In this document: positions 16,840 through 25,320 of the stretch, one piece after another
Numbering within the stretch: position 1 is the stretch's first letter
How the letters are laid out: every line of letters starts with the position of its first letter
NCBI RefSeq assembly: GCF_014486675.1
Contig: NZ_JACTAC010000021.1
Span: 1 to 45,035 of the forward strand
Direction: 5' to 3'
DNA from: Flavobacterium macrobrachii
GTDB taxonomy: Bacteria > Bacteroidota > Bacteroidia > Flavobacteriales > Flavobacteriaceae
DNA length: 45,035 nucleotides
Program-made: the position numbers and the translations under genes
The notes under the pieces: generated by a model
The model's database searches: none
What the model saw: the letters and a program-made list of their open reading frames with translations, nothing else
Told to the model about the DNA's origin: nothing

Positions 16840-17280
16840 TTATGGAACAATTCTTTTTCCAAAATTTATTAAAATATATGGTTTTTGAAACCCTGTGGTT
16901 CTGGTTTTTACTTCTCCTTTACTATCTAAAATAAGTAAAGAGGGATAGGAACGAATATTATATTTTCTTATTAACTCTTGACCTTCTTGCGTTTCTCCAT
17001 CTATAGCAATATTAATAAAGTTAGCATTGAAATAGTTTCCAACCGCTTCATCTTTGAAAGTTGTTTTTTTAAGTTGTTTACAAGGCCCACACCAAGTAGC
17101 ATGCACATCAAGAAAAATAGGTTTATTAAGCTCTTGCGATTTTAATAAAGCTTGATGAAAATTTCCATCAAAAAATTCAATTCCTTTATTGCCTAAAGTC
17201 ACTTCAGCTTTTGGTTTTTTGAAACTATAAATTCCAAAAACTACGATGGCAATTATTCCAGTAAAAATTAATGTTTTCAT
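16840..17280 (-). CDS. Membrane-anchored thioredoxin-family protein
   Basis: A 146-residue protein from the ATG at 17280, chosen because it begins a clean membrane anchor or signal (MKTLIFTGIIAIVVFGIYSF). The thioredoxin fold carries ATWCGPCKQLKK with redox cysteines Cys64 and Cys67 and the cis-proline segment YNIRSYPSLLIL. It is probably exported and acts as a periplasmic disulfide reductase, perhaps a partner for the peroxiredoxin-like lipoprotein of the same operon. The 111-base gap to osmC holds only a doubtful 29-codon frame. Confidence 0.87.
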   Translation of the reverse strand: MKTLIFTGIIAIVVFGIYSFKKPKAEVTLGNKGIEFFDGNFHQALLKSQELNKPIFLDVHATWCGPCKQLKKTTFKDEAVGNYFNANFINIAIDGETQEGQELIRKYNIRSYPSLLILDSKGEVKTRTTGFQKPYILINFGKRIVP

Positions 17281-17391
17281 ATGTTTAAATTTTATTTTTA
17301 GCGGTAACATATGGTATCACCTTTTTTAATATAGGTGTTTGCTTTTGCAAACATTCTGTTAATGGTGATTTCATAGGTCTTTATTTTTAAT

Positions 17392-17817
17392 TTATACAAG
17401 TTCAACTTGATTTAAAATGGTGGCTTTTTCTATATTCCAATCCCCTTCAATCATTCTATGAACATAACAAGCATCAGCTTGATTTAACAATTCGGTTTTC
17501 TGTTCTTCTGTTATATTACCTTCAATGGAAATAGCAACTTTAATGGTGGTTAAAAGCTTTCCGTTTTCGCCTCTTTTTACCACTTGGTCTAATTCCGCAT
17601 CCACGTTACCTATTTCCCAATTATTTCTTCGAGCAATGAAACGAACAGTTGCTACTTTACACATAGCAATACTAGATAAAATTAAGTCGATTGGTGAAAA
17701 ACCTAAATCGGTTCCTTTACTTGTAATAGGCTCATCTCCTAAAATACTATGTCTTCCATTACTAATGATAGTTTGATATCCCGTAGGCAAATTTTTAATT
17801 TTAATGTTTGTCGGCAT
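17392..17817 (-). CDS. OsmC family thiol peroxidase
   Basis: A 141-residue OsmC/Ohr-fold protein with the two expected peroxidatic and resolving cysteines, Cys53 (SIAMCKVATVRF) and Cys117 (QADACYVHRMIEG). The catalytic arginine is probably in RRNNWEIG. The family reduces organic hydroperoxides with cytosolic thiols. It is the first gene of the OsmC - thioredoxin - OMP - peroxiredoxin operon, with an ECF-like promoter 31 bases before its ATG. The same promoter type is seen before the arsenosugar operons, which suggests that organic peroxide or arsenic-thiol stress is the signal. Confidence 0.88.
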   Translation of the reverse strand: MPTNIKIKNLPTGYQTIISNGRHSILGDEPITSKGTDLGFSPIDLILSSIAMCKVATVRFIARRNNWEIGNVDAELDQVVKRGENGKLLTTIKVAISIEGNITEEQKTELLNQADACYVHRMIEGDWNIEKATILNQVELV

Positions 17818-17848
17818 TTTATTTCTTTTTAATTAACAATTTATAGTT

Positions 17849-17876
17849 TAGACGAAACAATTAGTAAATCCTGACA
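17849..17876 (-). promoter_or_regulatory. ECF-type promoter of the OsmC operon
   Basis: On the minus strand, TGTCAGGATT, 12 bases, then CGTCTA followed by AA, 31 bases before the ATG of osmC. It is identical in box sequence to the promoter of the Oar receptor. Confidence 0.7.
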
Positions 17877-18339
17877 AAATATTTTTGACAAAACTTAAAA
17901 TCTTTTAAATGAGTTTCTCAATTATATTTTGAGTTAAAAATTTTATAACCACTTACATTTAATTCAAAAACGCCCTTTAAAACAAAATAAATATCTGATG
18001 TTTCTCCAAAATCACCCCAAAATAATCAAGGAGTTTAAAAATATTGTTTTCTGTTTTTTTAATAATTGAAAAAAGAATACTTGTATCATTCAATAGTTTG
18101 TCTAATTTTAAATAGTGTAAATATTATTCTCTTAATCTTATAAATAATGATGTATTATTTTTTTAAAAAAACTTTTCAGTACATTTAAAAAAATAAATTA
18201 GCTCGTCTTGTTGAATCTTTTCTTATTAATTAAATTAAATACAATTCTACACAAATCTTTATCAATTATTCCTTTTAATTTTATTCTGACAAATAGTTTG
18301 CTTTAGTTTGTGAATGATAACATTCAAAAAACAAATAAA
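17877..18339. other. AT-rich intergenic region between divergent OsmC and AhpD-like operons
   Basis: About 460 bases without a convincing ORF. It carries the OsmC promoter at its left edge. A single TGTCAG-like half (CTGACA at 18286) lacks a matching -10 box. No clear Bacteroidota promoter could be picked for the rightward gene. Confidence 0.5.
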
Positions 18340-18939
18340 ATGCTTAATCCACTTGTAAGTCCTCTTGAAAATCCTAATGATGCAGAGCTTCAAAAATTAA
18401 TTACCTTTTATAATGAAACATTAGGATTTTGCCCTAATAGTATAAAAACAATGTTTCGTAGACCTGAAATTGCATATGCTTTTATTAATTTGAACAAAGC
18501 GGTTATGGATAATAAAGGTAATGTTACCAGTGATTTAAAAAGGTTTATTGGATTCATTTCTAGTCATCAAGCAGGTTGCCGTTATTGTCAAGCTCACACA
18601 ATAAGAGCTGCAGAGCGATATGATGCCGCTCAAGAAAAGTTAGAAAATATTTGGGAGTTTCAAACTCACCCTGCTTTTTCAGAAGCTGAGAGAGTTGCTT
18701 TGGAATTCGCTTTAAAAAGCTCAGCAATTCCAAATCAAGTAGATGATGAAATTGCTACTAAAATGCGTTTATATTGGACAGATGATGAAATTGTTGAAAT
18801 TTTAGGAGTTGTCGCTTTATTCGGATTTTTGAACCGCTGGAACGATAGCATGGGTACACCAATAGAGGAAGGAGCAAACGAAAGCGGTTTGATTTATTTA
18901 GAGTCCAAAGGTTGGAATGCTGGAAAGCATACTTACTAA
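18340..18939 (+). CDS. Carboxymuconolactone decarboxylase/AhpD-fold protein
   Basis: A 199-residue all-helical protein from the ATG at 18340 (a GTG ten codons upstream is less likely). The AhpD core has SSHQAGCRYCQAHTIRAAE with the redox C-x2-C pair and the nearby histidine. The N-terminal LGFCPNSIKTMFRRPEIAYAF matches the peroxidase-related long form of the family. Expected activity is thiol-dependent peroxide reduction or carbonyl chemistry in the cytosol. It is followed by an AraC regulator and a second AhpD-like gene, all on the plus strand. Confidence 0.85.
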   Translation: MLNPLVSPLENPNDAELQKLITFYNETLGFCPNSIKTMFRRPEIAYAFINLNKAVMDNKGNVTSDLKRFIGFISSHQAGCRYCQAHTIRAAERYDAAQEKLENIWEFQTHPAFSEAERVALEFALKSSAIPNQVDDEIATKMRLYWTDDEIVEILGVVALFGFLNRWNDSMGTPIEEGANESGLIYLESKGWNAGKHTY

Positions 18940-19010
18940 CCATTATAATTTATTCATTTTTGAATATTAGCAACTAAAAATTACAATCATTATTAAATTC
19001 CATTTAAATT

Positions 19011-19832
19011 ATGTTTTTTAAAGGACAAAATAACGAACATTTAATTGTAAAGGAAATTAACAGCAACGCTTGCTATTTGCAAAAGGAGTCATCCGAGAAT
19101 GCCTTGACTTTTCTTTGGTTCCAAATGAATAACAATATGATTACGATAGATGGTATAGATTATTCATTTGAAAAAAACCAGCTAGTCTGCCTAACAGAAT
19201 TACATAAAATTGATATTTCAAAAGTTTGTAACGCTAAAATGCTACGTTTCAATAGGTCGTTTTACTGTATCATTGATCATGATAGTGAGGTAGGCTGTAA
19301 AGGGATTTTATTCTTCGGAGCTTCACAACTGCCTATTATTACAATCCCAGATATAGAAGTTGAAAAGTTTCATATTATTTGGAGAATGATTGAAATTGAG
19401 ATGGAATCTACAGATAATTTACAACTCGAAATGTTACAGTCAATGCTAAAAAGGTTTGTCATCTTAAGTACAAGAATTTACAAAAACCAAGAACCATATA
19501 ACAAAATTGATAACAATCAGATTGATATTGTTAGGGAATATAATTTTTTAGTTGAAAACCACTTTAAAACAAAGCATACCGTAGCAGAATACGCTGACTT
19601 ACTTAATAAATCACCTAAAACACTTTCTAATCTTTTTTCAAAGCTTTCTAAAAAATCACCATTACAATATATTCAAGAGAGAAAAATGCTAGAGGCAAGA
19701 AGACTTTTAAAGTATACAGACAAAAGTATTAAAGAAATTGCGTTTGAAATAGGTTTTGAAGAAATTCAAACTTTTAGTCGCTTTTTTAAAAACTACGAAG
19801 GCGTTTCTCCATCTGATTTCAGAGAAAAATAG
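19011..19832 (+). CDS. AraC-family transcriptional regulator
   Basis: A 273-residue protein. An N-terminal cupin-like sensor domain (about 1-130, with MITIDGIDYSFEKNQLVCLTELHKI) precedes a tandem helix-turn-helix domain (about 175-273: TVAEYADLLNKSPKTLSNLF, SIKEIAFEIGFEEIQTFSRF). A linker with KRFVILSTRIYKNQ is nearly identical to one in the AraC protein at 34395, so the two are clear paralogs. Its place between two AhpD-like genes suggests it controls them. Cys69, in SKVCNAK, is not shared with the paralog. Confidence 0.9.
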   Translation: MFFKGQNNEHLIVKEINSNACYLQKESSENALTFLWFQMNNNMITIDGIDYSFEKNQLVCLTELHKIDISKVCNAKMLRFNRSFYCIIDHDSEVGCKGILFFGASQLPIITIPDIEVEKFHIIWRMIEIEMESTDNLQLEMLQSMLKRFVILSTRIYKNQEPYNKIDNNQIDIVREYNFLVENHFKTKHTVAEYADLLNKSPKTLSNLFSKLSKKSPLQYIQERKMLEARRLLKYTDKSIKEIAFEIGFEEIQTFSRFFKNYEGVSPSDFREK

Positions 19833-19937
19833 CAAAAGGGAAAAATTACCTACTTATCGGGCAAAGTTACCTAACATTACCCTTTTTTATTGCCACATCT
19901 TTGCATTGTTAAATTAATAATCATAAAATTATAAACA

Positions 19938-20474
19938 ATGACAAAATTTTCAGTTCCCACCCGAGGAGATGTATCGGAAAACAATCAAGCCATTTTTGAC
20001 AATCTTAAAAATGCTTTAGGTTTTGTACCAAATCTGTATGCTTATTATGCTAAAAACGAAACAGCATTAGGCGACTATTTAACTTTTCAAAACAGAAAGA
20101 GCACTTTAAAAGCTAAAGAAAGAGAAGTTATCAATTTGATTACAAGTCAAATCAATGGATGCTTGTATTGTCAGTCGGCACACACTCTAATTGGTAAAAT
20201 GAATGGCTTTACAGATGAGCAAGTAATTGAACTTAGAAAAGGAAGTGCCTCATTTGATTCAAAATTAGATGCCTTAGTAAAATTTGTAAAAGCAGTGGTA
20301 GAAAATAAAGCCAAAGTAAATCAAGAGGTAAAAGATAATTTCTTTGCAGCTGGTTATAGCGAAGCAAATTTGATTGATGTTGTTATTGTTATTGGAGATA
20401 AAGTAATTAGTAACTATATCCACAATCTTGCCGGTTTTGAAATTGACTTTCCACTTGCACCGGAGCTTTCTTAA
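19938..20474 (+). CDS. Second AhpD-fold (carboxymuconolactone decarboxylase) protein
   Basis: A 178-residue member of the AhpD/CMD family with TSQINGCLYCQSAHTLIGK, carrying the C-x2-C redox pair and a histidine three residues on. The N-terminal LGFVPNLYAYYAKNETAL and the C-terminal FVKAVVENKAKV and YIHNLAGFEID segments match the alkylhydroperoxidase-like group. It has the same fold as 18340 but is shorter and diverged. The gene is 44 bases upstream of the cupredoxin gene and probably cotranscribed with it. The substrate is unknown. Confidence 0.87.
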   Translation: MTKFSVPTRGDVSENNQAIFDNLKNALGFVPNLYAYYAKNETALGDYLTFQNRKSTLKAKEREVINLITSQINGCLYCQSAHTLIGKMNGFTDEQVIELRKGSASFDSKLDALVKFVKAVVENKAKVNQEVKDNFFAAGYSEANLIDVVIVIGDKVISNYIHNLAGFEIDFPLAPELS

Positions 20475-20518
20475 TCTTTAACTATTCATAAATTAATAAC
20501 ATTTAAAATTAAATCAAA

Positions 20519-20917
20519 ATGAAAAAACAATTTTTAACTTTCGTATTAGTAGCCGTTGCTACACTATTTTCTTCCAACATTTCTTTTGCTCAATCAAAAG
20601 AGCAGAAAGTAACCGTGATTGATTTATCTCAAACAACGGGTGAATTCAATGTTAAAGGCTTACAATTAAAACCGGGTAAATATCAGTTTAAAGTAACCAA
20701 CATAGATGTCAACAAAGAAGTAGGTTTTGTAATTCAAAAGGCTTCAGACAAAAATATGGATGTAATGAAAACGGCTTTAGAAAACTCTTTTACTACTGCA
20801 TTAATTAAAAAAGGTGATACTCAACTTACAGGAGTTGTTGAGTTAAAAGAGGGGGAATATGTTTACTCGTGTCCTTTAAATCCTACGCCGCATTATGCTA
20901 TTAGTGTGAAGAAGTAA
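20519..20917 (+). CDS. Secreted cupredoxin-like protein
   Basis: A 132-residue protein with signal peptide MKKQFLTFVLVAVATLFSSNISFAQ. The mature part is a small beta-sandwich resembling the cupredoxin-1 group (FNVKGLQLKPGKYQFKVTNIDV), ending YVYSCPLNPTPHYAISVKK. The late Cys and His (C-x5-H) could be copper ligands, but the upstream ligand histidine typical of type 1 copper proteins is not evident, so copper binding is uncertain. Periplasmic location is likely, cotranscribed with the AhpD-like gene. Confidence 0.75.
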   Translation: MKKQFLTFVLVAVATLFSSNISFAQSKEQKVTVIDLSQTTGEFNVKGLQLKPGKYQFKVTNIDVNKEVGFVIQKASDKNMDVMKTALENSFTTALIKKGDTQLTGVVELKEGEYVYSCPLNPTPHYAISVKK

Positions 20918-20948
20918 TTACAGTTTGTTTACAAAAAAACAGCGTATT

Positions 20949-20983
20949 AAAAAGAGATTTTCTATAACAGAGAATCTCTTTTT
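20949..20983. terminator. Bidirectional terminator, cupredoxin versus LysE-like gene
   Basis: AAAAAGAGATTTTCT and AGAGAATCTCTTTTT pair over 15 positions with one T-G wobble, with A and T tracts on the two sides. The hairpin overlaps the last codons of the convergent minus-strand gene. Confidence 0.8.
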
Positions 20984-21645
20984 GCGTTGATTCTTTTTTT
21001 GTAATTAACCACTAATTTAAAACATTGCATTAGTGTTAAACCTAAGAACAACACTGCAAAAATACTATTGAAATAAGCATTAATTTTGAAATCACTTTGT
21101 TGAATAAAAAAGTGTGAAGTGTGAGCAAATACTAACATTCCTGTAAAAGTACCTACTAAAACACCGACTATAAAAATAGAGTTGTTGTGCTTGTTCGGAT
21201 TTAATTTTTTTGTTCTGAATAAATAGATAAAGATGCCTGCCCAATACGGCCATTGAATAAAATTCAAGACATTAAGAAACAAACCCAGCAAAAAAGGATA
21301 ACTGGATAACGGAAATTGCGAAAGTGAAGATGACGTTACATTGTAATTTGTAAAGAAATAATAGCTCAGTAAAGCAAAAAACAAAACGGTAAAAACGTCA
21401 ATAAACAACATTAAGTTTTTTTGTTTCACCAACCATTTGGCACCGATGCTCACTGATTTTAACATAAAAAATTGAATAACAACAATACCGAACACAAATA
21501 ATACATGACTAATGATTCCCTGTTGAAGTAAGATTTGTAGTCCAACCACATTAATATAACCCAAGGGTAAGGAACCTAAAAGACTGATGAAAAAGCCAAG
21601 AAATATTGGATTCATTTTTGGGAAATAGGTATCCAATGATTTCAT
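20962..21645 (-). CDS. LysE-like integral membrane protein
   Basis: A 227-residue polytopic protein with about six hydrophobic segments. The first resembles the LysE-family start (FLGFFISLLGSLPLGYINVVGLQILLQQG), whose members export amino acids or other small solutes. Another ATG ten codons in would also give a full first membrane span. It lies 60 bases downstream of the anti-sigma gene on the same strand and could belong to that operon. The exported compound is not predictable from sequence. Confidence 0.65.
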   Translation of the reverse strand: MKSLDTYFPKMNPIFLGFFISLLGSLPLGYINVVGLQILLQQGIISHVLFVFGIVVIQFFMLKSVSIGAKWLVKQKNLMLFIDVFTVLFFALLSYYFFTNYNVTSSSLSQFPLSSYPFLLGLFLNVLNFIQWPYWAGIFIYLFRTKKLNPNKHNNSIFIVGVLVGTFTGMLVFAHTSHFFIQQSDFKINAYFNSIFAVLFLGLTLMQCFKLVVNYKKRINAKRDSLL

Positions 21646-21705
21646 TTTGTGAGCGGTTGAGTGAGACTGTTTTTAAGTTTTCAGTAGTTTACATCTTTTT
21701 CACTA

Positions 21706-21972
21706 CTATTTGAAATTGCTTTTTAAAGTAGAAATAATTGCTGCTTTTTTCTCTTCAGATAAAACAGTTGTTTCTTCATTTGAAGTTGAAAGTGAATTTT
21801 CAATAATGTCGTTTTGGTACTGATAGTTATGGCACGCTTTGCAAATCAATTTATGATATTCCAATATAAACTGTTCTTTTTTAGTGCGTTCCGATGGATT
21901 AATACTGATAATGGCAGATACTCTTTTGCAAGAATATAACAAATAAGGTAAAATTTTTCTAAGATTTATCAT
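21706..21972 (-). CDS. Zinc-binding anti-sigma factor-like protein
   Basis: An 88-residue protein. The start is the ATG at 21972, whose ATGA overlaps the stop of the sigma gene, so translation is coupled. An upstream in-frame start would add 18 residues out of frame with the sigma gene and is less likely. It has C-x(26)-H-x3-C-x2-C (YSCKRV, then YHKLICKACHNY), the pattern of ZAS-domain anti-sigma factors. No membrane span is visible, so it would be cytosolic, and thiol oxidation or arsenic binding to the zinc site is a possible release signal (inference). Confidence 0.72.
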   Translation of the reverse strand: MINLRKILPYLLYSCKRVSAIISINPSERTKKEQFILEYHKLICKACHNYQYQNDIIENSLSTSNEETTVLSEEKKAAIISTLKSNFK

Positions 21973-22520
21973 TTTGACTCTACGCATTTTTTTAATAGTA
22001 ACTTGGCTCTGTGAATAATCTGCCAATAATTAGACGTAGTGATTCCTAATTCCTGACAAATAACTTCTGTTTTTTGATTGGAAAAATATTTATAACTGAT
22101 AGCTAAATTCCATTTTTCAGGTAAATTGGATATACATTCTTTTAATTTACTTTCTACTCGCTCAACGCTACTCTTATCATTTTCATTCCAAATTTTTTCA
22201 TCCAGTTCATTCAACCAAAAATTTTCATTGTCAAACATTGTATTGGTTAAAGTGATTCCGTTTTTTTCAATGGAAGTGAATTTTGTGGAATAATTGGCTC
22301 GATGATGGTCAATAATTTTATTATTTAAAATAGCAATTAGCCAGGTTTTGGGCGAACTTCTATTCTCAAATTGATTGATTTTTTTTAAAGCTATGATAAA
22401 TGTTTCTTGAACCAAATCTTCCGCAATTTCTTTGGAATTTGTTTTATGGAAAGCCCAATTATAGAGTATATCACCATATAAATGAACCCATTTTTCCACT
22501 ATTTTCAGGTGATCATCCAT
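21969..22520 (-). CDS. ECF-type RNA polymerase sigma factor
   Basis: A 183-residue sigma-70 family protein with region 2 (ILYNWAFHKTNSKEIAEDLVQETFI, then SPKTWLIAILNNKIIDHHR) and region 4 (LPEKWNLAISYKYFSNQKT, then CQELGITTSNYWQIIHRAK). There is no C-terminal SnoaL-type extension. It overlaps the upstream glycosyltransferase gene by eight bases and the anti-sigma gene by four. It is the obvious local candidate for the TGTCAGGAWT-N12-CGWCTA promoters, although none is seen before this operon. Confidence 0.9.
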   Translation of the reverse strand: MDDHLKIVEKWVHLYGDILYNWAFHKTNSKEIAEDLVQETFIIALKKINQFENRSSPKTWLIAILNNKIIDHHRANYSTKFTSIEKNGITLTNTMFDNENFWLNELDEKIWNENDKSSVERVESKLKECISNLPEKWNLAISYKYFSNQKTEVICQELGITTSNYWQIIHRAKLLLKKCVESK

Positions 22521-23835
22521 TGCTGATAATTTTTCTAGGTGGGATTAATTCGTAAAAAAGAATAGTAAAAACAAGCCCATATTCAATCAAAAGTAAAATA
22601 TAATTTTCTTTAAATGGTGTATTTGAATAGGCAAAATAACTTAAAATGATTAAATACGACCAAAAAACAGGAAATTTAAATCTTGTAAATAGTGATAGAA
22701 AAACAACGTTAATAATGTACCAAGGATGCACAGTGGTTGATATAAAAAAGTAGATGGATAGCGCAAAAAGAGCGTTTGAAAAAAGGTGTTTAGCAGGTTT
22801 GTTTTTTTTGAATACAGCAAAGTATAAAAAGACTAGTAAAGTAACAAAGGGTATAAACTTTCCGATGGTTTGAATGATGTTGTAGCCTTTAACATAAAAG
22901 CCTATTTCACGAATAATATAGTAAATACTGGCGTTAAACTCAAAATTGGTAAACCAAAGTCCAATAGTTTTTGAATAATTTGAAACTAATACTGAAGAAT
23001 AAAAAGGCAGAAAAGTTAATAATACAATACTCAATACAACACTGTAAAAGTAGCTACTTTTTTTAAGACCAAGTTGGTGAAACAAAAAAGGGAGCAGTAA
23101 TAAGGTAAGTAATTTTGTGGCTATGGAAAGAGCAATGAATAGTGCGGCAACTACAATTTTTTCTTTGAAGAAATAATACATTCCTAACGTAAAAAGGAAA
23201 AGCATTACGCCTTCAAAATGAAGGTTTGCTGTAAGCTCGATAATCACTAATGGATTCAAAAAGTAAAGAAATATTTTCTTCGGATTTTGATGAAGATGAA
23301 GCAAAATTTTTCTACCAAAATGGTATATTCCAATGTCGGATACTAAAATAATTAGTTTTAGAATTAAAGCATTACAAAAAATTGAATTAGGACTTAAATA
23401 ACTTGAAATTCCAAAAAGAAGCTGATTAATTGGCGGATAATTGGAATAATGAGCGGCACTTAATGCTCCCATTTTGTTGTACAATTCTTGAGCATTAGGT
23501 ATAGAAATGCTGTTGATGATTTGATTAGGTGTATTCAAATACGGATTAAATCCTTGACTCACTAAATTACCATCCCATATAAAACGATAAAAATCTTGTG
23601 ACCAAAAGGGTATCCCAAATAGAAAAAGCGCTCTAAAAAAAATCCCTAAATAAAAAAGCTGTTTTTCGGTAATCGATTCATTTTTACAGAGTGCAATAAA
23701 ACTAAAAAAGGCTACACTATAGCATCCAAATAAGGCAATAAAATTTTCTCTAGGGAAGAAATAAGCGATGGCTAAGTAAGCTATTATTGAAGCAATACTT
23801 GCAAAAGAATACACATATTTGGATATATAATTCAA
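22513..23835 (-). CDS. GT-C-type polytopic glycosyltransferase
   Basis: A 440-residue membrane protein with ten or more hydrophobic segments. A large loop carries SQDFYRFIWDGNLVSQGFNPY, with acidic residues in the position of the GT-C catalytic motif, then HYSNYPPINQLLFG. Such enzymes use polyprenol-phosphate sugars on the periplasmic face. The translation start appears to be TTG at 23835, two bases after the upstream stop, as no ATG is suitably placed. It lies directly after two GT2 genes, one of which would make the polyprenol-phosphate sugar donor. Confidence 0.75.
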   Translation of the reverse strand: MNYISKYVYSFASIASIIAYLAIAYFFPRENFIALFGCYSVAFFSFIALCKNESITEKQLFYLGIFFRALFLFGIPFWSQDFYRFIWDGNLVSQGFNPYLNTPNQIINSISIPNAQELYNKMGALSAAHYSNYPPINQLLFGISSYLSPNSIFCNALILKLIILVSDIGIYHFGRKILLHLHQNPKKIFLYFLNPLVIIELTANLHFEGVMLFLFTLGMYYFFKEKIVVAALFIALSIATKLLTLLLLPFLFHQLGLKKSSYFYSVVLSIVLLTFLPFYSSVLVSNYSKTIGLWFTNFEFNASIYYIIREIGFYVKGYNIIQTIGKFIPFVTLLVFLYFAVFKKNKPAKHLFSNALFALSIYFFISTTVHPWYIINVVFLSLFTRFKFPVFWSYLIILSYFAYSNTPFKENYILLLIEYGLVFTILFYELIPPRKIISNG

Positions 23836-23837
23836 GG

Positions 23838-25319
23838 TTAGGTACTTTTAAACGAATTAAAAAACACATAACTAAATCCGAAAAAGAGCATTAAGTGAAA
23901 CGGGTACAATGCAAAATCATTTAAATGATATCCTGCAACTAAACCAAATAAAAAGTAGAGCATTAGTAAACCTTCAAAAATGGTGTATTTTGATATTTTT
24001 TTTGAAATATAACTGTTTTCTTTCCACTTTTCTTTGAAGGCTTCTATGTTGAGTTTTGGCGTTCTGATGAATTCACTTTTCTTGCCTAATAATCCTTCCA
24101 GTACAGCAATTGAGTTTTGAAAAGAAAATCCCATCGCAATACTGTAAAACGTAAAAAATAGGCCCGTATATTTTGAAAAATTCACAAAACCTTTGCCTTC
24201 AATAACTTTATAAGTATTCCAGTAACAGATAAAGAATATGATTGAAGTGACTACAAAAAAGACCATGATATCAAAATATAAACTGATATGACTGTACTGA
24301 TTTTTAATAAACAAAACCGGAATACTCAATACGGCCATGGTAAAAATGCACAAAAACATGGAGCTGTTGAGCAAGTGCAATAATCCGTGTAGTTTTGTTT
24401 TTAATGGAAGGGTGGTAGCACCCATTACACGGCGTTTCATTTTAACAAAATTCTCGGCTCCACCTTTATTCCATCGAAATTGTTGGGAGCGAGCAGCACT
24501 TAAAATGGCTGGCAATTCAGCCGGTGTAACCACATCTTCCAGAAAAATGAATTCCCATTTCTTTAATTGTGCCCGATAGCTTAAATCCAAATCTTCGGTT
24601 AAGGTATCGCTTTCCCAATTACCGGCATCGAGGATGCATTTTTTTCTCCATATACCGGCTGTTCCATTAAAGTTTATAAAATGCAGTTTAGAATTTCTAC
24701 CTACTTGTTCCAACGTAAAATGTGCATCCAACGCAAAAGCTTGAATTTTTGTTAGGATTGAATATTTTTTGTTAAGATGACCCCATCTCGTTTGAACTAC
24801 GCCAATTTTATCGTTTTTAAAATAAGGAACCGTTTTCAGGAGCCAATCTTTTTCCGGTAAAAAGTCGGCATCAAAAATGGCGATGAATTCACCTTTGGCT
24901 ATTGCTAAGCCTTCTTTCAATGCACCGGCTTTAAAACCAATCCTATTGGTGCGGGTGATATGTTTGATAGCAATGCCGGTTTGTGCAATTTGATGAACCA
25001 ACTTTGATGTTTGTATAACACTGTCATCAGTACTATCATCTAAAACTTGTATTTCCAGTTTATCAGATGGATATTGTAATTTTGAAACTTGAATTAGCAA
25101 CCTTTCCACCACATATTTTTCATTATAAATAGGCAGTTGAATGGTGATATGCGGTATTTCGTTTGGATTTGTAAAATCGAATTGCTCATGTTTTTTCCTT
25201 GTTTTTTTACTTTTCAAGTAATTAAAAAGCAAGTTAAGCTGTGCCAAACCATACAAGAACATTAATAAAATGGCAATGCTGTAAATAATTAAAATTATAT
25301 AAGAAAGTGTGCTGATCAT
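23838..25319 (-). CDS. Membrane GT2 glycosyltransferase (cellulose synthase/CslA-like)
   Basis: A 493-residue processive-type GT2 with an N-terminal membrane helix and a catalytic domain (about 50-290). Motifs are LPIYNEKYVVERL, QVLDDSTDDS (D), FIAIFDADFLP (DxD) and TEDLDLSYR (TED). The processivity motif QQFRWNKGG replaces the canonical QxxRW. Four or so C-terminal membrane segments follow. It resembles beta-glucan or glucomannan synthase-like proteins. The gene begins one base after the upstream GT2. Product unknown; together with its neighbours it suggests assembly of a cell-surface glycan or glycolipid. Confidence 0.85.
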   Translation of the reverse strand: MISTLSYIILIIYSIAILLMFLYGLAQLNLLFNYLKSKKTRKKHEQFDFTNPNEIPHITIQLPIYNEKYVVERLLIQVSKLQYPSDKLEIQVLDDSTDDSVIQTSKLVHQIAQTGIAIKHITRTNRIGFKAGALKEGLAIAKGEFIAIFDADFLPEKDWLLKTVPYFKNDKIGVVQTRWGHLNKKYSILTKIQAFALDAHFTLEQVGRNSKLHFINFNGTAGIWRKKCILDAGNWESDTLTEDLDLSYRAQLKKWEFIFLEDVVTPAELPAILSAARSQQFRWNKGGAENFVKMKRRVMGATTLPLKTKLHGLLHLLNSSMFLCIFTMAVLSIPVLFIKNQYSHISLYFDIMVFFVVTSIIFFICYWNTYKVIEGKGFVNFSKYTGLFFTFYSIAMGFSFQNSIAVLEGLLGKKSEFIRTPKLNIEAFKEKWKENSYISKKISKYTIFEGLLMLYFLFGLVAGYHLNDFALYPFHLMLFFGFSYVFFNSFKST

Positions 25320-25320
25320 C

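Noticed and set aside
17285..17374. 29-codon minus-strand frame between OsmC and thioredoxin genes
   Set aside because: It has no signal, family or strong leader, and an overlapping alternative frame is equally open. Not supported as a gene.
18280..18296. TGTCAG-like half site before the AhpD-like gene
   Set aside because: Points the wrong way for the gene at 18340 and lacks a matching -10 box.
21969..22520. Assignment of the sigma factor to the ECF41 group
   Set aside because: The promoter boxes resemble ECF41-type ones and AhpD/CMD-fold genes are nearby, but the protein is only 183 residues and lacks the SnoaL-like C-terminal extension.
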